Source: Anthoceros angustus (lineage: Eukaryota; Streptophyta; Anthocerotopsida; Anthocerotales; Anthocerotaceae). Taken from it: a stretch of DNA of 64,000 nucleotides. The stretch covers positions 124,001 to 188,000 of the forward strand of contig MU008200.1 of assembly GCA_010909165.1 (NCBI GenBank). Reading direction: 5' to 3'. Positions 33,116 through 44,186 of the stretch are shown piece after piece. How positions within the stretch are numbered: the first letter of the stretch is position 1; each line of letters begins with the position of its first letter. Position numbers and translations under genes: made by a program. The notes beneath the pieces were generated by a model, which was not told where the DNA came from, ran no database searches, and saw nothing but the letters and a program-made list of their open reading frames with translations.

Positions 33116-36100
33116 GATGTATTCTCAGAAGCAATTTCTAAGCCTGTTCCCACGTCAACAATTGCTGTACCAGCTATGCAAGAGGCGATGAGGCCACAGG
33201 TTTGATCTTTAGGTTTGCCAATCATTTATGGGGCAGACCATGTTCAAACTCTCCTCAGCACGTATATGTCGTTTTCATGTGTAATCGAGCTGCTGGATGA
33301 TGGCGTTCTCCAGAAGCAAACGGTTCTGGTTCAGGACGAGAATCAGTTACTTGAAAACGGTCTGAGAACTCTGTTGGAAGATCTTGTGGTGAGGTGCTTT
33401 CGGCTCGCAATCATCTTCCTTTGACCTCATACTTGTCGTCTTTGTTTTTTGGTAACTTAGCCGATGATCCCTCTCGCATATGCAGGATGCTGCAGTACGA
33501 GCTGGTGAGCCGGTGATGGGTTACGGCAGATGCATTGGCTCAGGCGACGATGGACGTGGATCGATCACTCGGCTCTTAGGTGACAACTTTTTATGCGTCA
33601 TTTCTTCTTGGGATGACTACTAGCTGTTGCTAACTGTGTTACTATGCCACTGACCCTGGTGGTGCCACACTCTGCAGACGTTGTGCTACATCTCTGTGAG
33701 AAAGGTCATGTGGAAGGAGGTATGGTGTTCCAGCTATTGGAGGATTTGACTGAGGTCTCAACTATCAAAGACTGCAAAGAGATTTTTGGATATATTGAAA
33801 GCAAGCAGGAGACTCTTGGCAAGGTATCCTAATAACTTTGATCTTCATGTGTCAGCAAGACTTGGCTTTGCTTGATCAGCTTGAACTCCATGGATGTCTT
33901 GTATCTGTAGGCGGAACTCTTTGGACGAGGCAAACTCGTGATGTTAAGAACCTGCAACCAGCTTCTCAGGCGCCTTTCAAAGGTTTGTCATATTGCTGTC
34001 TGGTCTGCTGAGCTGAGACTTGTGGTCAGTAATACCTGCTCTGTGCTGTGCTATGCAGGCAAACGATGTTGTATTTTGTGGGCGTATTCTTATGTTTTTG
34101 GCTCATTTTTTCCCCCTCTCGGAGCGGTCTGGTAAGGAGGACTTATTGAATGGCATCATAAGATTTTGCTTTTGGTACCTCTGTTCACCAACAGGGTGAA
34201 TGTTCCAGCTGTGAACATCAAGGGGGTCTTCAACACTTCAAACGAGACCAAGTATGAAAAGGAGCTGCCTACTGATGGTGAGAGAATCTTGCATATGGGT
34301 TTGTAGTTGGGATTCAACGCCCCAGAATGGAACTATCTGACCACTTGTCTGCACTGTTGTCCAGGGTTGCTCGTTGATTTGAACTTCTATAAGACGTTCT
34401 GGAGCCTTCAGGTAATTCTGGGTTTGTTGTCGGAAATCAACTCAATTGTTATGAAATTCTGGGCATGACTTCAAGCATGCTCTTTAAGGTTGCAGGAGCA
34501 CTTCTCCAACCCTGCCCCTTTGATTCAACACCCGACAAGGTGGCTGGCTTTTTCATCAAGTCTTACTGTGAGTTAACTTCTAGTCTTGTGTCACTTGTCC
34601 AGAAACTGAAGCCTTTTTCCTGGCTGTAGGTTAAGAAGCTTGTGTGGCAATTTGTTTGTATTTTGGTCCACTGGGGGCCTCCTTAGTTTCTTCTATTCAA
34701 ATATTCAGAAATCTCGCCTGTCACCAGATGGGAAAGGATAGAAGTGCACAGCTAGCATGAGTTGGTCAATGCACCTTTAGGGCTGTGGGAAGTTAGGATG
34801 GAACTAGTGGGATTTCTTTCCTCTTAAGGTAGTGGATGGCAGCAAAATGTTTGCAACAACTGAGCCAGTTACTTTCTTATCATTTCAAAACTCTTTGCAA
34901 CACGACAGACTGTTCTGGACACTTTTGAAACTCTTCCACTCGTGGACAATGAAGAAAGCTCCAGCCACCTAAACACGGCCGATGATGCGACCTTCAATAT
35001 CAAGTACCTCACCAGCAGTAATCTAATGAGCTTAGAGGCCAGTAGTCATGCTCAAAACCGATGGTTTGATCTATCATACTGTCTTGCCTACTTCCTAGCT
35101 CCATGTTGGTTTACCCTTAACTCATCTCTTGGCTCACTTCCGTTGTCTCTAACAGCTCAAAGATCCAGGTTTCAGGCGGCATGTACTTGTGCAGTGCCTC
35201 ATCATCTTTGACTTCTTGCAGGTCCCATTCTACTCTTGGCAAGTGTGTTTGTTCATGATTTGCATGCATGAGTACCTGCATGGTGACATCCATGTGCTTC
35301 CATCCAGTTGGTAAATAGGGTGATTCGTGATAGGTCACGAGGTTAGTGATCTCATTGCTTGAGCACCTTGTAAGCCTTCCAAGTTGTAACCAATGGTTTG
35401 ATGTTCTGGCTGTACAGTCCCCGGGCAAAACTGAAAAGGAGAGTGCCAAAGAAAGTTTGGTATGCTTGCTTTCTCTTAAGATACATAAGTCTTGTTTTGG
35501 CTTTTTCTTTTGGGAGACTTCAGGTTTCCCAAGAAAATTTTGTTGTTGGTAAGTGGTAGTTGCCTTCGTAGAGGAATGAAGTGAAAGCACATGAAGATCG
35601 AGTGAGGAAGTTACTAGAGAGTACACCAGCCAAGGGAACAGAGTTTCTCGCCAGTGTGGAACATATTCTTGAACGCGAACGGAATTGGGTAAGTCTCTCA
35701 ACATCCAAGATTTGGGGTATGTGTCCAACAACATGTTTGAGGTTGCACAGTTTGCTTTCATTTCAAAGCTCATGTACTGTGACTGAGTGGGAGATTGTGG
35801 CATTGGTTGTAGGTTTGGTGGAAGAGGGATGGGTGTCCTGCTTTCGAGAAAGTGACTCCAGATCAAAAAGTACCAGCAGATGCTAGCAAGAGGCGGTATG
35901 TTCGGAACTTCCAGAGAAGTTGTGTAGCAATGTCAGGCAGACTTTGTCATTCCTGAAGATACAGGCTGGTTGCATGTTGGGTAGTGAGGTCTTTCTTGGA
36001 GGAAGGCTGAAATGTTTTGGATCGCATCAGCAGGCCTAGATGGAGGCTTGGGAATAAGGAGCTTTCGCAACTTTGGAAGTGGTCTGAACAGAACCCGGTA

Positions 36101-37236
36101 ATAATTCAATCTTTTGCCTTTAAATCTTCCATAAATAGCCGTTTCTTGTTTCTTAGCAAACCGTGCCCTCTGAAGTTGCTAGAGGTGGTGACAGAATGCA
36201 CTGACAGATGTTCAACGGGTGAGAGTTCCTCATGTTTCTGAATACTGGAAACCTCTTGCCGAAGAAGTAAGTGATGGGACCTTGTCCGTCTGTTTCTGTT
36301 CTTTTTTTAAGTCTTGATTTGTTAGTACATACCCAATTTATTTCTGCACGGGATGTCCTGGTAGCTTGATCCTGCAGCAGGCATTGAACCAGAGTACAGC
36401 CGGAAGCAGAATCGGGTGGGTGCTCTTCGCCTCTTTCTGGGTTACTGTGCTAAAATATAAAGTAAATCAGGGGTGGTATTGTCATTTTGCACAAGTTTTG
36501 TGAGAAGTTTTCTCACCTGCATCGATACTTTGGTGAAACAGGTCTACTGCTGGAAAGGGTTGAGGTTTTCATGCCGTCAAGATCTTGAAGGGTTTTCGAG
36601 GGTACGTATGCTCCTGTGTCCCGGGTTATGTAACGGATGTTCCTGAGTTGCGGTATGTGGAAATATTATGATAGCAGTGTCTGTAGGGCAGTCCAGCTAA
36701 GAAAACCCGGGATAGCAGTTCACAGATCATGGGATAGAATCGGTCATTCCGCCAGAGTTGTTGCCTGTGGAAGTGCGAGCGAAATTTCATGGTAAGAACC
36801 AAGAGAGGTTAAAGCAGAAAGGTGTGAAGAAGGATGAGGATGTTGGGCACGCAGTTCCTCAATCAGAGTTGCTGGTAATCATCCCTATTCTCACTCTTGG
36901 TTGTCAGCTGTGTTTCCGGAGTGATGGGGCTGAAATTCTGTGTCACATCAATGACAGATCACTGAAAAGATGCCCTTGGGTGAAGCCGGTAGTCAAGCTC
37001 CAGAAGGGGGTCCTGGGGACATGGATGCCGCGACACAGCCTTCGATTCTCAGCAGGCTGAACTTAGGATCAGGCAAACGCTTGGCTTCAGAAGCAGATGA
37101 TGCAGTTGTAATTAACACTGCAACCGTGTCCCTGGAGAAAGGTCTGATAGAGGCCCGTGACTTCAAGAAGGTGTCCCCCGACTTGAAGTCTCCTGATGAA
37201 GGCGGAAGGAAACGTGCCCGCCCCGACAGTACGTGA
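33116..37236 (+). CDS. HPR1: THO complex subunit 1 (HPR1/THOC1)
   Basis: Core subunit of the nuclear THO/TREX complex, which couples transcription to mRNA packaging and export. Twenty joined exons give 1839 nt (612 aa) in one frame; the Arabidopsis protein is near 700 aa. Family-specific strings include DENQLLENGLRTLLEDLV, EGGMVFQLLEDLTEVST, YIESKQETLGK, GKLVMLRTCNQLLRRLSK, VNIKGVFNTSNETKYEKE, RWRLGNKELSQLW and VYCWKGLRFSCRQDLEGFSR. The C-terminus is short and ends in a basic GGRKRARPD, a possible nuclear signal. Exons: 33116-33199, 33314-33388, 33486-33579, 33678-33823, 33911-33982, 34059-34131, 34209-34277, 34365-34411, 34496-34567, 34909-35037, 35156-35221, 35418-35459, 35572-35688, 35813-35895, 36034-36097, 36195-36266, 36365-36415, 36542-36601, 36719-36874, 36970-37236. 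Exon 1 is unresolved. Confidence 0.93.
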
Positions 37237-37444
37237 AGGCCATTTTTCATATCCGAACTCTAGAGTGCCGAAGTTACTCAATTAGTCCTTCGCATACACT
37301 TTTTGGTGCATGGTCCTGGAATATTGCAACCGCATAGGCAATACCACAAGTACTGAATGAATTCTGGAGCTTCGCTTTCATAATCTATATATGAGTATTA
37401 TAATAGTTTCCTTGCCTAAGCTTCCATGTACCAACGATGCAAAA

Positions 37445-37558
37445 TATATATGTCACCAGAGCGAGCAAAGACTGCCACTCTTGTCCTCCAGCAAGGAACC
37501 TTATGTCACCAGAGCGAGCAAAGACTTGCCACTCTTGTCCTCCATTAACGAACCTTGA
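37445..37558 (+). repeat. Tandem duplication of about 53 bp downstream of HPR1
   Basis: TGTCACCAGAGCGAGCAAAG followed by CTTGCCACTCTTGTCCTCCA occurs twice, starting near 37451 and 37504, with one base gained or lost. It lies 200-320 bases beyond the HPR1 stop. Confidence 0.85.
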
Positions 37559-37639
37559 GCAAGAGATGATGCAGCCAACATTTCCTAACTTGGTATAGAC
37601 ATAACAAGATTAGCACACATCTCCCCATGTGGCCCGTAG

Positions 37640-38215
37640 AGCTCCTATTTTGGCAGTAGCATCATCTACAAGGAAAGTGCTTGGCTAGCAAAGTGGACAG
37701 TGTTGCTGCATATGCAATCGAAATGCATGTAACCACGCTAGAATACCTCCAAGTCTTCCACTGTCAGCGATAATCCAAGCAGCTGGAACCCCGTTATAGT
37801 AAGTATCAAACACCAACAAGGTGTACAAGTGGAATTTCTACTTATTGGTGCCAAAAGTGGCATCAATAGAGATAACACTATTGTGACCAAATTGGAGCAT
37901 CGTGGATCTCTGAAAAGAAGTTTGCACCCCCTAGGTGAAAGAGCCTAAATAAGAATGATACTAAATAATGTCCTTGTGAGCTTCTATCCACATTCGGACA
38001 CTTATCTCATCGTTCCGATGGTATTGGTAAAAGCCTTTGGTAACTGTAGATGCGATGTTATCAATGTTATGTGGTTGAAGGAAGTCATCACGGCTGGGTT
38101 CATAGCCACAAACTTGTGCTTTCAAACCCAGGTACCTTTTAAACATGCTCCAAATAGGTCTATCTTCTAGTGGCCCCTGCGAAAAGTCTGTGTCAGACCC
38201 ATGAACGTATCTCAA
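37640..38215 (-). pseudogene. MULE-like transposase fragment
   Basis: On the minus strand, 38215-37961 encodes KRYLGLKAQVCGYEPSRDDF ... SVRMWIEAHKDII. Further on, about 37890-37770, the translation reads SVISIDATFGTNK, then after a stop KFHLYTLLVFDTYYNGVPAA. An Asp followed by T-x-G-T-N and a hydrophobic L-x-V-x-D-x-x-x-x-G-x-P strand is typical of the MULE/FAR1 transposase core that cuts DNA at terminal inverted repeats. Several stops interrupt it and no terminal repeats are seen. Assignment rests on pattern only. Confidence 0.45.
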
Positions 38216-38499
38216 TGCTTAAATGAGCAGCAAACCTTGCATGTGGGTTTGCATTGTACTAGAAGCTATAATAGACTTGCTTGGAGTTGTCGACATGCTG
38301 GTTATAGACAATAAACACTGCAACAAGATTGTAGGTATTTAGAGCATCGTGCTATCAACAACGTTCACGCACCCACGCACATGAACATTAGTGTTCATAA
38401 AGAAGAAGAACCGCATGAAATAGTCTCAAGCAGTTGTAACGGTAAAGTAACCTAATACTAACACATAACCTAAGATATTAAGCTAATGTATATAAGTAT

Positions 38500-38530
38500 A
38501 TGTACTGTACTTTTCCAACACTCCCACTTA
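38500..38530 (-). other. Possible polypurine tract / LTR start (minus strand)
   Basis: On the minus strand, TAAGTGGGAG is followed by TGTTGGAAAAGTACAG. A purine tract ending in GGGAG and then TGTTGG is the usual 3' LTR junction of many plant Copia elements. The LTR would extend left from 38520. Neither the LTR end nor an adjacent RNase H is visible, so this is tentative. Confidence 0.3.
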
Positions 38531-38687
38531 TTATGTATATCTTAATTGGATAATTTACACGGCTACCACACTAAAACCCTGAACCCTCAGAATCATTGCT
38601 ATCGAAGAACATGGGTTACTCCTCAAACGCCCAAGTAGCTCTCACATGCATACAACAGCCTACTACCATGAATCACGCGACGAGGTA

Positions 38688-39985
38688 AGAATTCATATAA
38701 GCACTTCCTCGACAAACAACCAAGCAAAACATATCTAATACGCAGATATATAGGTGCAACCAATAACAACAGTGAGTAGCTCGACATCGTGGCACAAACA
38801 CACTCTCCCCACGAAACGCAAATTCTCGCACATCGCCTTGAGTCATAGCTATTGTAGAGGACAAGCATGATCGAGCATCGCCGAAGGGTCTATATATATT
38901 GCTTGCATCGCAGAGAGTAAGATATCTCACGGTATAAAAGAGGCCGAAAATATCTAAGAATACACTATGATATGCAAGGAATATGCCAAAGCATATTACT
39001 TGAGCTTATCCACTTAGCTATTGCTAACCATGTTTAATTAACACTAATCAATGCTTAATTACATAAGCACTTAGATTAATTAACACTAATCAATGCTTAA
39101 AGATAAGTAAGCATTAATTAACACTAATTACATACTTAAAGATAAATAATTATATTAATTAACACTAATTACATACTTAAAGATAAGTAATTAGATTAAT
39201 TAATGCTAATCAAACACTAAACCCAAAGTGCAAAGATTAGTATCACACGGCATTGCCGCAGGTAAGCACTTGAATTCATATAAGCACTTCCTCGACAAAC
39301 AACCAAGCAAAACATATCTAATACGCAGATATATAGGTGCAAACCAATAACAACAGGAGGGAGTAGCTCGCACATCGTGGCACAAACACACTCTCCCCAC
39401 GAGAACAACATGCAAATTCCTCGCACATCGCTCTCGGAGTCATAGCTTTGCATTGCATATGTAGAGGACAAGCTATGATCTGAGCTTGTCCTCAGTGGAA
39501 GGGTCTATATATACTAGCCCTTGGCATCGGCATAATCCTAAGATATCCTATTGGCATTAGCATATGCCGGAAATATCCTAAGAATACACTATGATATGCA
39601 AGGAATATGCCAAAGCATATTACTTGAGTTTATCCACTTAGCTATTACTAACCATGTTTAATTAACATAATCAATGCTTAATTACATAAGCACCTTAGAT
39701 TAATTAACACTAATTGCATACTTAAAGATAAGTAATTACATTATTAACACTAATTACATACTTAAAGATAAATAATTATATTAATTAACACTAATTACAT
39801 ACTTAAAGATAAGCAATTAGATTAATTAATGCTAATCAAACACTAAACCCAAAGTGCAAAGATTAGTATCACACGGCATGACAGCTGTCGCACAAGGTAA
39901 GCACTTGAATTCATATAAGCACTTCCTCGACAAACAACCAAGCAAAACATATCTAATATGCAAATATATAGGTGCAAACCAATCC
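38688..39985 (+). repeat. About 600-bp AT-rich tandem repeat, two copies and a part
   Basis: CATATAAGCACTTCCTCGAC begins units at about 38694, 39277 and 39913. The unit contains ATATATAGGTGCAAACCAAT, GGAATATGCCAAAGCATATT, and a run of short repeats of TTAATTAACACTAAT and TACTTAAAGATAA. The third unit breaks off at 39985 into unrelated DNA. The first unit lacks several short stretches present in the second. Minus-strand frames through it (for example FCLVVCRGSAYMNS) repeat with the unit and are probably not genes. Confidence 0.8.
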
Positions 39986-40032
39986 CCCCTGATAATGTGA
40001 AACTCCAAGTCAAAACATTATCATTAGTAGGA

Positions 40033-40497
40033 CTACACACGACGCACCTCATGTAGTGCATTGTGGACAAAACCAATCTCCTTCGGAATGTCGAGGTTAT
40101 GAACCTTGTCCATGAGTGGAGGCTTGTCTTGATCCTTATGGCCCATGTGGACTACTCTCCCCACCGGTTGCTCGCCATTTTCTTCTTGCCCATCGAGCCT
40201 CGGCCTCCGCGAACACTGTTCATTCTTGATTAGTTCTATGTGGAACTTCCCTTTGGTGTACTTCCCCATCTCCGCAAGCGTGAAAGCAAACACATGTCGC
40301 GATGCCTCCAACAACTCCTTTAGCTGACGCCGTTGATTGCTCTTCAACTCGACGCCTGTTAACCACTCATGTGGCTGTGGCTCAGATGGCTTGCACGCTT
40401 CCTCTACGTGCTCACTCTCCTTGCCCTCCAAACTCGCCTTCTCCTGTTGAGATGCGAGTGCTGGAATGTCCTTCACCCACCGAACCCGCTGCTTCAA
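40033..40497 (-). pseudogene. Gypsy pre-RT region downstream of methyltransferase-like block
   Basis: The minus-strand frame MKQRVRWVKDIPALASQQEK ... EASRHVFAFTLAEMGKYTKG ... KFHIEL is the segment preceding the RT domain of a Ty3/gypsy polyprotein. It matches plus-strand copies at 48860-49110 and 63480-63720 through KFHIE. After that it continues with a different tail (DKPPLMDKVHNLDIPKEIGF), so the RT proper is missing and the element is broken here. It follows the methyltransferase-like domain on the same strand. Confidence 0.7.
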
Positions 40498-40509
40498 CCC
40501 CGCCTTCTT

Positions 40510-41440
40510 CTAGTTTCGAAGTTGGTAAGCGACTCCAGCGCTAAACAACCAGGTCATCATGTTCATGTCAAATGCTTGCCCAAGCAATCGACACACTTCC
40601 TGGCCACTCCCTGTCTTCGTGGCTCCGATCAAATCCATGGCCAACTCCTCTGTGGTTGGCTCTCCCAAGGCCTCGCCATGTCCGTCACCACAACGCCGGG
40701 CCATGGTTCCAAGGCGTAAGACTTGGACTTGGACACAAAGGTTGGCCAAGCCGCCATGGGGTGTCCAGCGTGTTCACAGTGAAGAAGTGCGCTTGTCGCC
40801 TTGATGACTTGTTGGGCATGCCTTCCCGATGCTAGCACATCCTTGACAACATGATTAGGTCGCTTGGTGAGCGACCTCGCACACTTCAAATGTTCCAAGG
40901 GAGCAAGGTTAGTCCACATGGACCTCAACCTATGAGCCCTCGAACCAAATTGAGTGCATCCAATAGAAGCTCCCGACCCAACACTCGGATCGTGGCAAAG
41001 TCCTCCGAACTTGCTTCTTCACGCTCATGCATGCCGGCACATTCTCCAACATGTATCCACAAGGCCTTTCTTGCCCTTTCTCGATCAAGCGCAAGATCCT
41101 CATCAGTCATAGAACAATGCTGCGTGGATCCTTCGACCTTGACCCTTGCCTCGCAGAGGATAGTCCTTGACACTCCCAACTGCGATGACAAGGTCCACCG
41201 CTGCCCAAGACAACTCAAATGGGACAACCCTATCATGCGAACATCCATCGGCAGCGCCCGGTAACCCTTCACCGACTCCCACGCCAGGTTAGGTACTCCC
41301 CATCAAGTCTCTACGCCCGTGACACAATCCTTGCTTTTGGATCCGGGTCACAATGCACGATCTTCGCACTTTGATGCCACACTTTAGCACCGCCTGCCGG
41401 TAATCGATGCCTCCAAAGAGTTCCACGAGCACTATGCCAT
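40510..41440 (-). pseudogene. C5-cytosine methyltransferase-like domain, copy 1 (in gypsy pol)
   Basis: Reading right to left on the minus strand: DGIVLVELFGGI (about 41446-41411) is motif I, the S-adenosylmethionine loop. RSMWTNLAPLEHL (about 40925-40887) and GHPMAAWPTFVSKSKSYA (about 40770-40717) resemble motif VIII and the target-recognition part. PTTEELAMDLIG and LLGQAFDMNMMTWLF (40587-40543) match motif X, the closing G-x-A-x-x-x-N helix. C5 methyltransferases transfer methyl groups to cytosine. Small frameshifts interrupt the domain. It is joined to gypsy protease upstream and the pre-RT region downstream, so it is a retroelement domain, not a host gene. Confidence 0.65.
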
Positions 41441-41476
41441 CTTCCGAGGTCGCCATGTGATGACCGGGTGTTTAGG

Positions 41477-42265
41477 TCACAAACAGTGCTCAACCCCGCT
41501 CATAGGACACCGGGTCCTCTTGCACCATCCTCCACAGCCTTTTGCACGGCTCATTGCTGCAGCCACCAGCTGTCCAGTGACTTGAAGAACCTCCTCCGAG
41601 GGTGGTTGCAACCCTAGCTTGTTTTCCTCCTCCTCGCCGAAATCCTCCATCGTCGGGGTTGTTGTTAGACACACGCCAAGAGGTTCAAGCACGTATGGCG
41701 TGTCCTTCACTACGGCGCCAAACATCGGGTAGACGCTGCTGGCAATGAGGTTCTCATGATCCTTGCCATGCAGAGGGATGCGGGCAATCCGCTCATCGCT
41801 TTTTGCTCCAGCTTCTCCTGGTCGATAGTAGACTGCCTCCGCCCACAAATCCACTATGACTCTAGGTTTGTACAATCGTTTGGTTTGAATGAAACCTTCA
41901 GCTTGTACCTTGTCACCCCAACACATGCTCCGTGGTCCACCGCGGTCCGGATCTTCCACTTGGTTTCCTTCAACCTTTCTTGGTGGAGACCCAACGCTTC
42001 CTTCACTCTTCTTCCAACGATCACCGGTGCTCCGTGTCAATCAACACCCTCCTTGGTGCGAATCCATTGATTTCAATGTGCCTCTCCGATTGTTGACCAA
42101 AGCCACCCCCACTCGTGCAGCATTCCGCTTCTCCACAGAGATGCTTGGTTCGGAGGTCAGCAATGACATCATTGCTACCTGCTGTGGCAAATCTTGGACA
42201 CTTGCTTTGTCTTCAAGGGTTGTCAACATCCGCCGAGTCAAACCCCTGACTTCCTTCACGCTCAA
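41477..42265 (-). pseudogene. Gypsy aspartic protease region, copy 1
   Basis: Minus-strand DNA at 42040-42021 (TTGACACGGAGCACCGGTGA) carries the Asp-Thr of a retropepsin active site, but the third position is out of phase by one base. 42040-41477 then encodes LYKPRVIVDLWAEAVYYRPGE, IARIPLHGKDHENLIASSVY and an acidic stretch (TMEDFGEEEENKLG). 42265-42041 holds VKEVRGLTRRMLTTLEDKAS. The same order recurs in copy 2 (43300-44030). This block lies between Gag and the methyltransferase-like domain and is homologous to the spacer and protease of gypsy polyproteins. Confidence 0.55.
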
Positions 42266-42316
42266 CCCCGCCTTCGTTTCGTTGGTAAGCGACGCTAAAC
42301 AACCGTGTCATCATGT

Positions 42317-43190
42317 TCACGCCAAATGCTTGCCCAAGCAATCGACACTCCTTCCTGGCCACTCCCTGTCTTCGTGGCTCCGATCAAATCCCATGGCCAA
42401 CTCCTCTCTGTGGCTGTTGGCTCTCCCAAGGCCTCGCCATGTCTTCCACCACAACGCCGGGCCATGGTTCCCAAGGCGTAAGACTTGGACTTGGACACAA
42501 AGGTTGGCCAAGCCGCCATGGGGTGTCCAGCGTGTTCACAGGAAGTGCCTTGTCGCCTTGATGACTTGTTGGGCATGCCTTCCGATGCTAGCACATCCTT
42601 GACAACATGATTAGGTCGCTTGGTGAACGACCAAGACACTTCAAATGTTCCAAGGAGCAAGGTTAGTCCACATGGACCTCAACCTATGAGCCCTCGAACC
42701 AAATTGAGTGCATCCAATAGAAGCTCCCGACCCAACACTCCTGGATCGTGGCAAAGTCCTCCGAACTTGCTTCTTCACGCTCATGCATGCCGGCACATTC
42801 TCCAACATGTATCCACAAGGCCTTTCTTGCCCTTTCTCGATCAAGCGCAAGATCCTCATCAGTCATAGAACAATGCCGCTCGTGGATCCTTCGACCTTGA
42901 CCCTTGCCTCGCAGAGGATAGTCCTCGACACTCCAACCCGCGATGACAAGGTCCACCGCTGCCCAAGACAACTCAAATGGGACAACCCTATCATGCGAAC
43001 ATCCATCGGCAGCGCCTCGTAACCCTTCACCGACTCCCACGCCAGGTTAGGTACTCCCCATCAAGTCTCACGCTCGGACACAATCCTTGCTTTTGGATCC
43101 GGATCACAATGCACGTATCTTCGTACTTTGACGCCACACTTCAGCACTGCTTCCAAGCCGGTACTGATGCCTCCAAAGAGTTCCACAAGC
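42317..43190 (-). pseudogene. C5-cytosine methyltransferase-like domain, copy 2 (in gypsy pol)
   Basis: This copy shows the motifs best. Motif I VELFGGISTGLEAVLKCG is at 43186-43133, followed by RRYVHCDPDPKARI (motif II-like acidic Asp). Motif IV is AVDLVIAGW at 42959-42933, followed by GKGQG; the PCQ loop itself is out of phase, though a TGT codon lies in the neighbouring frame. Motif VI GYMLENVP is at 42814-42791 with its Glu-Asn-Val. Motif VIII is FGSRAHRLRSMWTN near 42700-42660. Motif X is recognisable in the DNA around 42350-42320. Frames change several times, so no active enzyme is expected from this copy. Confidence 0.75.
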
Positions 43191-43299
43191 ACTATGCCAT
43201 CTTCCCGAGGTCGCCACGTGATCACCTGGGTGTTTAGATCACAAACAGGCTCAACCCTGCTCATAGGACACTGGGCCTCTTGCACCATCCTCCACAGCT

Positions 43300-44030
43300 T
43301 TTGCACGGCTCATTGCTGCAGTCACCAGCTCCGTCCAGCTAACTTGAAGAACCTCCTATGAGGGTGGTTGCAACCCTAGCTTATCTTCCTCCTCCTCGTC
43401 GAAATCCTCCATCGCCGCGGTTGTTAGACACACGCCAAGAGGTTCAAGCACGATGGCGGTCCTTCACTACGGCGCCAAACACGGGTAGACGCTGGCAATG
43501 AGGTTCTCATGATCCTTGCCATGCAACCGCAGAGGGATGCGGGCAATCCGTTCATCAGTTTTGCTCCAGCTTCTCTAGCCTGGTCGATAGTAGACTGTCT
43601 CCGTCCACAAATCCACTATGACTCTAGGTTTGTACAACTGTTCTTGGTTTGAATGAAACCTTCAGCTTGTACCTTGTCACTCCCAACACATGCTCCGTGG
43701 TCCCAGCTGCGGTCTGGATCTTCCACTTGGTTTCCTTCAACCTTTCTTGGTGGAGACCCAACGCTTCCTTCACTCTTCTTCCAACGATCACCTACCCGGC
43801 TCTGTCAATCAACACCTCCTTGGTGCGAATCCATTGATTTCAATGTGCCTCCCGATTGTTGACCAAAGCCACTCCCACTGCGGCAAGATTCCGCTTCTCC
43901 ACAGAGATGCATTGGTTCGGAGGTCAAGAATGACATCATTGCTACCGTGGCAAATCTTGGACACTTGCTTCGCCTTCAAGGGTTGTCAACATCCGCCGAG
44001 TCAAACCCCTCGACTTCCTTCACGCCAACC
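43300..44030 (-). pseudogene. Gypsy aspartic protease region, copy 2
   Basis: This is the duplicate of 41477-42265, shifted by about 1757 bases. The active-site segment on the minus strand near 43818-43785 is degenerate, encoding Leu-Ile-Asp and then an altered loop. VIVGRRVKEALGLHQERLKE follows in one frame and GVTRYKLKVSFK beyond. The block lies immediately downstream of the gag C-terminal part on the same strand, which makes it the original left copy of the tandem duplication in element order. Confidence 0.55.
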
Positions 44031-44186
44031 CCATGTCTTGTAGGCTGAAACATGGCATCTCCGAAGCTTTTGTGCCATCGCCTCACAAGAATCTGCATGG
44101 GTTTCTCCACATCGCCCACTGACTTTGATGTTGCTCGCTTGCTCTGCTGGCAATGACTCAAATGACTTTGGCATCTTGGCATAGGT

